64,000 nucleotides of DNA, from positions 34,675,847 through 34,739,846 of the forward strand of contig NC_054751.1 in assembly GCF_018143015.1 (NCBI RefSeq), given 5' to 3'. The position numbers were made by a program, and so were the translations under genes. Origin of the DNA: Lytechinus variegatus. Its lineage: Eukaryota > Echinodermata > Echinoidea > Temnopleuroida > Toxopneustidae. The notes beneath the pieces are model-generated. The model made no database searches. It had not been told where the DNA came from and saw only the letters and a list, made by a program, of their open reading frames with translations. This document shows positions 25,475 through 37,400 of this stretch, piece after piece (within the stretch, counting starts at the first letter, position 1; every line of letters starts with the position of its first letter).

Positions 25475-28400
25475 CTGGATATAGAAGAGATTAAAGAACA
25501 TGGTCAATTATCATTCATCTTTAATTTTCAATACTGGAAAACATTCTGTCATAAAAATAAAACATATAAAAATTTGAAGTACTAAAAAATTAAAATGAAA
25601 TTGACGCCCCAAAATAACTAAAGAATTAATCCAAGTTTGACATTTTGTAAACAGTAATTTTGGAAATGCTTTCCACCAACTTTTTGCGAAAGATTTATTA
25701 TCAAGTGGCACCTTTTTATAAAGCAAAATGAATAAAAAAAGAAAAATACATGCCTTTCACTTACATAATCCATGATAATAAAATACAAAAGAATTTTGTC
25801 ATCTTGCCTCTAAAATATATGTACAACAGCACCCTACAGCTGTCTTAATGTACATGCAAAATTGTGCCTCGATCATGAACTTTTCAGCTGAGGACAAGGG
25901 GGGGGGGGGCGGGAGAGTAGGTTGATTTGACACCCTCCCCCTCCCTGTACAAGCTTGGTCTGAAAATCCTGGTTATATAATAATAATAATAATAATAATA
26001 ATAGGCATTTACATAGCACCATCTATCTAGAAATATTCTATTCCGATGCGCGTTATTATTATTACCCCGGCTTTAGCTCGAGCTGCCTCTCAGCGCTCAT
26101 GCATTCAAGGAATTAATCCTGGGGTTAAATCTCTGTATTATCGCAGAAAATTGTATTATTTCTTTATTATTAACAATGATTACTATAATTATTGCTATCA
26201 TCACTTGGAAAAAAAGATATGAACTAGATATATAAACCAGTTGTTATATCTCAGTTAAATGAAGCAGACTTACTTGTTTCCATTGATGAGTTTATTGAGT
26301 GAATCTCTTGAGATTGCATGACCACATGCTAAACGCATTGGAGGGTTGTTTTCTGAGGCTTGTTGTCTCAGGATGGGGCAAGCAAATATAGAGTGGTAGC
26401 GTTGTCTTGGCTCAAGCTCAACTTCAATCTGAAAGTCAAGACAAAACTCATCAATCTGACATTTGTAAAACAAAATAATACAAGAAATTAGTGAACAAAC
26501 CACATGTGTCAATTAGGGCTGGGACTAAAACCCGGGTACCCGGGTCCCGCCCGTAAGCGTCGGGTACCCGGGTAGAAAAATCAATACCCGATACCCGAAA
26601 ATTGCTCACCAGTATAACGTACATTTGATTTGTATTGCGTAGTGTAAGACATTATTGTAAACTCATCACAAAAGTACACAAGTCTCATTTTGAATCTCAC
26701 CAATTACCCTCGAAATATCCATAAATATACTTGTTTTTCAAGTGATGATGATGTGACTAAGATCGTTCAATCGTCGCCATGTTTCTTTTGCAGCGCAGTG
26801 ACGTCATCCAGCCACTGCGACGCAAGCCAATTTATGAATGAAAATATAGTAAGCATGCGCATTGCAAGCCTTAGCCCCACGCAGTATTCTGTCAAAACAA
26901 GTCTGCAATACTCTGTCACCTCGTACCAAAATCGACCTAGAATTCCACTTTCCTTTATTTCATATGAATTATGAAAGGTATTCTCAGAGGATTCGTTTTC
27001 TCACCGATACCACGCAAGTAAGCAAATTTTATTACTTCTTGCTTTTCCGTCAAAATCTTACGAAGTAGCGTCGATGTTGCATCGTGTTTGTGAGTTTGTA
27101 AAATCTATCGCTACGTGAACAAAGTCAATTGATTTCCGGGTTTCGGAGCATACGAGGCGCCAGCCAATCACGTTCTTGATACCATTTTCAGTTCATCATA
27201 AACCGAAAATGGTAACACGATCGTGATTGGCTGGCGCATTTGACGCTCCGAAACCCGGAAATCAATTGGCTTTGTTAACGTAGCGATAGATTCTACAAAC
27301 TCACGAACACGACTAATATCGACGCTATACTAAGACGCTAAAGCAAGAGGTAATAAAAATTTGCTTACCTGTGCGGTATCGGTGAGAAAACAGATCCTCT
27401 GAGAATACCTTTTATAATTCATATAAAATATAGAAAAGTGGAATTCTAGGTCGATTTTGGTACGAGGTGACAGAGTATTGCAGACTTGTTTCGATAGAAT
27501 ACTGCGTGGCGCACGGGAGGCTTGCAATGCGCATGCTTACTATATTTTCATTCATAAATTGGCTTGCATCGCATTGGCTTGATGACGTCACCTATGGGGT
27601 TTTTCCACCAGTCATATTTCGAGCGACATGATTTTCGGGTACCCGGGTACCCGCCCGAAAATTACCACGGGTACCCGAAAAGAAAAAAACCCGAAAGTCC
27701 CAGGCCTAGTGTCAATGTAACTATTAGGGTGGCATCAAGTGAGTAAAAAAAAGCCTCATCGGGAAGTAAAATCTAAAAAATAATCATTATGAGATTAAAA
27801 TTTCTTTGCATGTTACATAGGAAGACTATCATTGTGAAAAGTGCTTTGAACAACTAATTAAGAAGGGAAGTATGCTATATAAATCATATTCAATAAGATC
27901 CACTACAAATGATTTCTTCCCACATGCCCTGATATACAAGTTATGCAGGCTTGAGTTTAGTGTTTCGATGACCCAAAATCTTATTGTAAGAACATACATT
28001 GATTCTTAGAGGAATTGTGATCATCATTTCTTTGTTATTACTTTGCAGTAGTTGGGATAAAGAGAGATGGGACTGGAGCGAGAGGGAGGCAAAGAAAAAA
28101 AGGAGAGATACAGAGAAAGGAAGCAGGGAATTGCAGACCTGCCAACCTCTAGGAATGAAAAATTGTAAACTGTATTTTATAATAAAATGTGTGGCGTACT
28201 CGCTCATCGCGGCGCTCAAGCTGCACACAAGCTAAAATGCGCACTGCTCATGCAGATGAAAAAAAAAAACATTGAAACATGTGTATATCTCTCACCCTGG
28301 TTTTAAACAAAATGATTGAAAAAAACAAGTTACCTGAAATTACATTGATCTAACAACCATATTTGTGTAAATTTTATGAAATAGAGACATATAGAGATGA

Positions 28401-31400
28401 TTTTTCTCAATAAATTATGAAAAAAAAATTATTAATTTTTTTTCTTCACAAATACGCCTTAAAACCCCCCCCCCAAAACGTACTGCTGTATTTTGGTTGT
28501 AAAAACGTAGTAAATACGCCAAAAACGTACTGGTTGGCAGGTCTGGGATTGGGAGAGAGTGGGAGCAGAACAAGAGAGCAGACAGAAGCACTGTGTAAAT
28601 ATGAAAGGAAAGAGAAAGGGGAAAGATGGATGACTATAAAGATATTGGAAGAAGAGACAGGGATATACTCACTGGCAGTTCATCCTTAGCAGTCCACATG
28701 ACATGGCACTGTCTCTGTTGCATAACCTGTTTGATCTTCTGAAGAGCTGGCAGTGCTATGGTACCTGCTGAAACACTGAAGTAATAACAGAAAAAAAACA
28801 ATGAGCATGCTATTTGAGATTATAATCCCATCTACCTATGTAAATGATGCATAAGATACATTTTCTAAATCTTTTACGATAGTCATTACTCTAATATTTA
28901 CATAATATATAAATATACCAAGACGCTCGAGGATCTGGCTGAAAATATTCACATCGAAGGAATATAAAATAGAAACATTCTGCAGAGGCCCACTGCCCAA
29001 GGGAGAAAGGTAACATTGACCTGATTGTGAATAATTTGAGCTGATTCTGAGAATGAGTCATTGTAGTTTTAATCAGCCCCTTCCCCCAGTTACTTAGTCT
29101 CCAATGCATAAACAAGTGGAATGCCTCTGGCCGTCTCACCTGCATCACGCGGTTCAATATAGCAGCAGTGCTGACTTTGAATACTACTCTAACTCGCACA
29201 AGATGTTCAGTGATACATGGTTACTCTTATGTCCACTTTTTATGAACTAGACCAATAAACTTACAGAGATATGGTTATTCAACAAAAAAACCCAACATGG
29301 CCAAAGTTCATTGACCTTACATGACCTTTGACCTTGATCATGTGACCTGAAACTCGCACAGGATGTTCAGTGATACTTGATTACTCTTATGTACAAGTTT
29401 CATGAATCAGATCCATAAACTTTCAAAGTTATGATGGTAATTCAACAGATACACCCAATTCGGCCAGAGTTCATTGACCTTTGACCTTGGTCATGTGACC
29501 TGAAACGCGCACAGGATGTTCAGTGATACTTGATTACTCTAATGTCCAAGTTTAATGAACAAGACCAATAAACTTTCAAAGTTATGATGGTAATTCAACA
29601 GATACCCCCGATTCGGCCAAAGTTCATTGACCCTAAATGACCTTAATCATGAGACCTGAAACTCGCACAAAATGTTCAGTGATGCTTGATTACTATTATG
29701 TCCAAGTTTCATGAATCAGATCCATAAACTTTCAAAGTTATGATGGGAATTCAACAGATATCCCCAATTCGGCCAAAGTTCATTGACCCTAAATGACCTT
29801 TGACCTTGGTCATGTGATGTGAAACTCATGCAGGATGTTCAGTGATACTTGATTAACCTTATGTCCAAGTTTCATGAACTAGGTCCATATATTTTCTAAG
29901 TTATGATGACATTTCAAAAACTTAACCTCAGGTTAAGATGTGATGTTGACGCCGCCGCCGTCGGAAAAGCGGCGCCTATAGTCTCACTCTGCTTCGCAGG
30001 TGAGACAAAAAACTTAGTCTTTTATTGAGGTCAAGTAAATACAAAATTAAAAATTATTAAACATAAGTCATCCTTATCCCTTCCCCAATTTCTTCAATGG
30101 ATTTCAAATTTTCATTAGATATTTCCCCTTCTCAAAACAAAATATAAAACAATGATAGATGGGAGCAAGGGTGGTGGCAGGTTATTTTGATAGGGTTAAG
30201 ATAACCTTAAGCTGACAGCTTTTTTTAAATTGAATAGGGGTATTATAGTTACAAGACTAAGACTTTTTTATAGCATTTTTTTATTGTTTCTTCCCTTTCT
30301 CTCTCATGGTTTTCTCTTTTTTTTTCACAAAATAACAATGGGGGGGGGGGGTGAAGTGCCGCCCTTTGTCTGCCATTATCCCTGCATCGTAGACCTACCC
30401 CACTGTAAGAGGACTTTCAATAGACAAGCCCAAGAGGGAGCAGGCATCCTGGGTAAAGACGTCACATATTTCCAACCAGTTAACAGGATCTAAGAGACGT
30501 GCGTAAGGTGAGGCTTCCAAGCCTTGACGGATGTACAGGAAACTACCCATCAAGACCTGCAATTCTGTTGTTCAAAATGGGAGACAGAATAGATCAATGT
30601 GGTAAAATTTTTATTGTAATTATTGTTATTCATTTTACCAATATAAAAAGCACAAATACAATACAGCAAAGGAACAAGTACAGTAAGTGTCAACATAATG
30701 TGGTTAGTAATTGTGACTCTTTAAACTCAATGCTTCCATGTAGCACTCTCTAAAATGTTAAGGGGAATTTCACCCTGAAGAAAACTTTGTTGTAAAAATA
30801 GCAGAAAAAATAGTAAAAAATATCGGTGAAGGTTTAAAGAAAATCCGTTAAAGAGTAAGAAAGTTATTAGAGTTCAAAGTTTTGGATTTGTGACGTCATA
30901 AACGAGCAGCTGCCCCATGTGTTATGTAATATAAAATGCATGAATTTCAAATTTTGTATGGTTCCTGATGACTTAATTTTGTTTTCTTTTCATGATCGGG
31001 TGTGAAATGATTTGTCTATTGATATACTAAAGGTACAGTGAAAACCGTTTTCAATTTTCTGAGAAAATGACATTTTATTGATTTTTTTACCATTCGCTAT
31101 GTAGGAATGCTGCTCGCATATGACGTCACAAATCAAATAATTGAAATTCTAATAACTTTTTATTTGATGAATTTTTCTCAAACCTTCGGCAATATTTTTT
31201 ATTATTTTTTCTGCTATTTTTACAATAAACTTTTTGTCAAGGTGAACTTCCCCTTTAATGGTGTTGTAGTGACGAAACACCATTTTTCTACCACCTTTGC
31301 GGATACTGTAGATGCGGATTAATTAAATTGAATACTTGAGTGAAATGTCATTGAAATGGAACCATAAGGATTTATTTCTTCTTAAATAAAAGTTAATGGA

Positions 31401-34400
31401 AATTATTGTTTAAAAGGAGTATTAATGAAATGAAAATTCCCTTGATTCACCAAAGTTATAATATATTTGTTCAGTTCAGCAGAATTGTTTTTATGTTGTT
31501 GGTTTGAAAAAGGAAGTATATTGGAAGAGAAATGCACGAATACTGATGCTGGTTGTTTTTGGTGACGCGTTGGGCCACACCCCACGCTACACCTTCATTG
31601 GCATACCAGAAATAGCAGCTGACAGGCGTCTGGGCACTTAACGCATCTTAACGCTAAATGCTGTTGGCATAGCCAAGTTTTTTTTACTGTTTTGAACATG
31701 GTATGTAGCAATTCATTAAACTCACATTAGCATTATCAATTGTAGCGATTATTAGTCGAAAGATATAGTAATTAAATTTTGTACAATTTGCCTCATGTGT
31801 AGAATAATTGGGTTTATATAGCCCTAGTTTGTTCCAAAGACAGGGGGCAAGAGATTGAAAGGAGTTGAAACCAGACCGTTTTCTGGATTTTGGAATGACA
31901 TAGGAAGGAGCAGCTGTAGAACAAAGATAGTATGTAGAATCCAATCAAATTACCCTCAAAGTGTTTGTATGAATTAGAAATATGTGCCAAAGTCATTCTG
32001 CTTCAGGCAAGACAGCAGGGTTTTCTTTTAAAGCAATATTAAAACACTGTCCCACTTATGCTTATCTATGTTCATGATATCCGGTATGACTGTTTTTTTT
32101 TTAGTTTAGATTTCATTGATTCCACCAAATTAGATCTAGATCTACCATGATATGGTTACAATAAACCTTGATCTAAAAGGGGAATCAAACCTTTGGAAAA
32201 AGTAGGCTTGTGTCAAAACAGAAAAATCAAATAAATCAAAATAAAGTTTGAGAAAAATTGGATAAATAATAAGTTATGAGCATTTGAATATTTCAATCAC
32301 TATTGCTATGGAGATCCTCCCATTGGCAATGTGACCAGGATGTGTGATGTCACATGTGAACAACTTTCCCTTTGATGGACTATAAAATACCCCCAAAATG
32401 TCTCTTTTTTTGCTTGTTCTTAAGGTGATACAAACTCTTCATCCATGATGTATTCTTTAAAAATCTGTATTACATGCCCTCCTATAAAAAGAGTACATGA
32501 CCTAGATGTGACAAAAGAGGCAGTTTAAGTGAAACAAGTGGAATGCCTCTGGCGTTCTCACCTGCATCAGTAATGGGGAGAGTTGTTCACAGGTGACATC
32601 ACACATCTTTGTCGCATTTCCAATATAAAGATCTCCATAGCATTAGTGATCGCAATATTCAAATGCTCATAACTTTCTCGATGCAACTATTTTCCTTTAC
32701 CTTTAGAGGCTGCCTAAAGGACTCTGAAGGCTGATAAAGTATGGATAAATGTATCTTTGAATGGTAATAGTTTCTCAATGACTTTAGAACATTTGAATCA
32801 TATCCTACTTTTACATTTGCCTTCTCACCTTTTTCATGGGCTCCTGCAAACTGTGAGAAATGACGTGCATAAAGGAGAGCTTCAATCTGCTTCTCTGGAC
32901 CTTGCCGTATGAGCTCTATGAAGTGTAACCTGTGTAACTTGAATTCCAGTGAACTGTTCTGTGACCTGAGTTGCTCCCTGTGATTTGCTGCCCATCTGAA
33001 AAAAGAATAGTCGGATAAAATACATGTAACTTTGAATTTACTATAAAGGAGAAAACTAAAATCTGTAATCACAGTTCTAGATAAACATGTATGGCCTTGA
33101 AACTCATTAATCTAGCTTATTGGATCACTGAATTGCTAATAAAAAAAATTTAAATATTCAAAGTAGAAAAATTTCTGGATTGTCCCTTGTAAAGGCATGT
33201 TTGATCTGGTAAACGAGTTGGACATCTAAATATGGCATCTTATTTAATGACTACCTTTAAAGAAAAGTGACTTCCCATGATTTCCTTCCATAATAAAATT
33301 ACTTTCACTTCATCAATATGTGCAATGGCAAGCACTAGTAAGCATTTAAAGGACAAGTCCACCCCAGCAAAAACTTGATTTGAATAAAAAGAGAAAAATT
33401 GAACAAGCAAAACACTGAAAATTTCATCAAAATCGGATGTAAAATAAGAAAGTTATGGCATTTTAAAGTTTCGCTTCATTTCACAAAACAGTTATATGCA
33501 CATCTCGGTCGGTATGCAAATGAGGAACTGATGACATCACTCACTCACTATTTCTTTTGCATTTTATTGTATGAATATATGAAATATTTTGATTTTTTCG
33601 TCATTGTCATGTGAAATGAAGTTTCATTCCTCCCTGAACACGTGGAATTCCATTATTTTAACATTTTGTGCTTCAGGCAAGGAGGTCCTAATCATCAAAT
33701 TCGTAAAAATTGAAATATTGTATAATTCAAACAATAAAAAACAAAAGAAATAGTGAGTAAGTGACATCATCGACTCTCTCATTTGGATGTAACTGGCTCG
33801 TTCATATAACTATTTTGTTAAAAATAAGCGAAACTTTGAAATGTCATAACTTTCTTATTTTACATTCGATTTTGATGAAATCTTCAGCATTGTGCTTGTC
33901 TGATTTTTCTCTATTGATTCAAGTCAACATTTTTCTGAGGTGGACTTGACCTTTAAACATAAATGCCCTGGTTTATCAAGAGAGATTTAAATTTGAGGCA
34001 ATAGTAGTGTAATGCCGTACAATCTTTTCAAGCTGTAATTTACATGTAACTTAATCCATTAAGTAATGCCATTAGATTTCATCATTTAAAAAAGGTGTAT
34101 TTATTAAAAACTTAATATTGGTTGAGTGACAACTTATAATCATTCTTTTTATAAATTTGTTACCTTGGCTTATGCAAGAGAATTCACCAAGAAATATCTT
34201 GTCAAAAGTGTTAAGCATCTGTTCTCAGAAATTGTCTTCCTGAGTTCCCACTATATAAACCTATGCATGGTTTAACAAATATAACTATTCCATCATAACT
34301 AATAGTATCATGGCCAATTTCTTACTGTAATGCTGGTTGCAGATTCTTCTCCTGCAGTGCAGCAAGGATTCTGTTGATTTCTACAAATGGTTCTTTAGCA

Positions 34401-37400
34401 GAGTCTGACACATCAAGATTGGATTCCTGGATAAACCGAAACAAGACAAGCCATCATCAGTAACATTTCACTTGTCAAATCCAATAAATATACATTATTT
34501 GCATTTTTTATACTTTACTTTAAATCAACCTTGCTCCATAGGATTTATATTCTAAGTTCCTGATTAAAGTGATATTGGGCATAATATAGCCTTGTTCTCG
34601 TCATGAAAATGCAATCCAAAGATCTGAAAACAAAATTATAATGGTTGACTGATTTCACAAAATACCAAATTTTGATTTTTCAACTCTTACTCTATTCTAT
34701 TGTTTTTTATTTATTTATTTATTTATTCATTAGAACATATTTAATCAGGTACAAAAGATCAGTATAAAACTGTTTTTCATCAATGACCTGACGAAAACAT
34801 AAAGAATAACATGAATCATCACATCATACATGAAAATTAAGTCAAAAATCTAAATCAAAGATAACAATACTTAGTACCATAAATAAACAAATATCGTTAC
34901 TTAAATGGTAATATTAATCCAACTAAAATATTTCAAATCATTAAAAGGGAACAGTAACTAACTTTAATACTACTAATTGTATAATTTATTCGCTGATAAA
35001 AACAATGAACAATGAAATAATTCTGGCACAATAGAAAATCGAGTGAAAAAAAATGGCAATCAGTTATAAATATATGTCTAAATGTATGGCTCTTATCAAT
35101 AAAACTTGAACTTAACTTATTACTTGTTTTTGATAAATATTTCCAAAAATAAATATATCATCAATCCATAAATGTGGTTATGATTTATGACAGATGTAAA
35201 CATGTAGCATAATAAGCTCACCTGAGATAGATTTTCTGCAATGTCTAGCATACCCTGCCTTAGAAAGTGTTCAAAGATGACTGTATTGAGGAGTTTCATG
35301 CGGTCTTCATTGCCATACGTTGGGTCTTGGTTCAGGTCTATCAATTCACTTACAAAATTCTGTTACAGAGATAAAAAGAGCATTTGACAACATCGTACAT
35401 GTAAAACTGAATTAAAAAAAAACATCCCCAAAAGAAAAAAAAAGTATCTGATATCAGTACATAAACATACCATAAACACATGAACATTAATGAAGAAATA
35501 GAAATAAACTATAAGATTGCAAATTTTCATAAAAATACAACTGACACAAAAAGGGAATACATTTCCACTTAAATACCTATGATCTAATAAACATTATTGG
35601 AAACAGAGATAGAGGCTTGTTCATATTCTTGCCATTTCAGAATACATGCAGTCCATGTACCCACCCCCCCCCAAAAAAAAGGGAAAGAAATAATAACAAG
35701 TGGAATGCCTCTGGCCGTCTCACCTGCATCACGCAGTTCAATATAGCAGCAGTGCTGACTTTGCATACTACTCTAACTCGCACAAGATGTTCAGTGATAC
35801 ATGGTTACTCTTATGTCCTCTTTTTATGAACTAGACCAATAAACTTACAGAGATATGATGGTTATTCAACAAAAAACCCCAACGTGGCCAAAGTTCATTG
35901 ACCTTACATGACCTGTGACCTTGATCATGTGACCTGAAACTCGAACAGGATGTTCAGTGATACTTGATTACTCTTATGTACAAGTTTCATGAATCAGATC
36001 CATAAACTTTCAAAGTTATGATGGTAATTCAACAGATACACCCAATTCGGCTAAAGTTCATTGACCTTTGACCTTGGTCATGTGACGTGAAACACGCACA
36101 GGATGTTCAGTGATACTTGATTACTCTAATGTCCAAGTTTAATGAACTAGACCAATAAACTTTCAAAGTTATGATGGTAATTCAACAGATACCCCCGATT
36201 CGGCCAAAGTTCATTGACCCTAAATGACCTTTGACCTTAATCATGAGACCTGAAACTTGCACAAAATGTTCAGTGATGCTTGATTACTATTATGTCCAAG
36301 TTTCATGAATCAGATCCATAAACTTTCAAAGTTATGATGGGAATTAAACAGATATCCCCAATTCGGCCAAAGTTCATTGACCCTAAATGACCTTTGACCT
36401 TGATCATGAGACCTGAAACTTGCACAAAATGTTCAGTGATGCTTGATTACTATTATGTCCAAGTTTCATGAATCAGATCCATAAACTTTCAAAGTTATGA
36501 TGGGAATTCAACAGATATCCCCAATTCGGCCAAAGTTCATTGACCCTAAATGACCTTTGACCTTGGTCATGTGACGTGAAACTCATGCAGGATGTTCAGT
36601 GATACTTGATTAACCTTATGTCCAAGTTTCATGAACTAGGTCCATATATTTTCTAAGTTATGATGACATTTCAAAAACTTAACCTCAGGTTAAGATTTCG
36701 ATGTTGATTCCTCCAACATGGTCTAAGTTCATTGACCCTAAATGACCTTTGACCTTGGTCATGTGACATGAAACTCTAATAGGATGTTCAGTAATACTTG
36801 ATTAACCTTATGGCCAAGTTTTATTAACTAGGTCCATATACTTTCTAAGTTATGATGTCATTTCAAAAACTTAACCTCAGGTTAAGATTTGATGTTGACG
36901 CCGCCGCCGCCGTCGGAAAAGCGGCGCCTATAGTCTCACTTTGCTTCGCAGGTGAGACAATAAAAACAACCATGGATCCTACTGTAGTAGGATCCATGAA
37001 ACAACTAAATATTAAAATAAATATGTATATAAATAAAATGAATAAAAAAAAATTTTTGGAAAGAAAAACCCCCCAAAAGTTTCTCAAGATGAATTAAAAA
37101 TGGCATGGGAGGATGGGAAGAAAATGAAGAAAAAGAAGAATAGGAATAAGTGTTAAAATGAGGATGAGGGAGAGCAAAAAAAAAGATCCTTGTAAATGCA
37201 AAAGAAATGAAATTTGCTACTTACTTTGTCTATTGATTTTCCTACTTTGGAGACACTACTATGAATATCTTTATGTTCATTACTAAGTCTGGATGTTATC
37301 TCTCTTACACGCTTTATACTGGATGACAGCAGGTGATTATGAAACAGATTGAATTGGTCATCATGGGGAGCTGAAAAGAAAATAAAAACAAAATAAACTT

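Noticed and set aside
28891..29199. 102-codon minus-strand frame
   Set aside because: It spans the end of the HINE-like element and unique intron, with no conserved sequence.
28775..32829. Loss of an RMND5 exon
   Set aside because: At first no exon seemed to fill the gap between exons 5 and 7, but 30399-30564 on the minus strand fits in sequence, phase and splice sites.
32659..33072. 137-codon minus-strand frame as one gene
   Set aside because: Only 32829-32995 is conserved; both ends read through RMND5 introns past clear splice sites.
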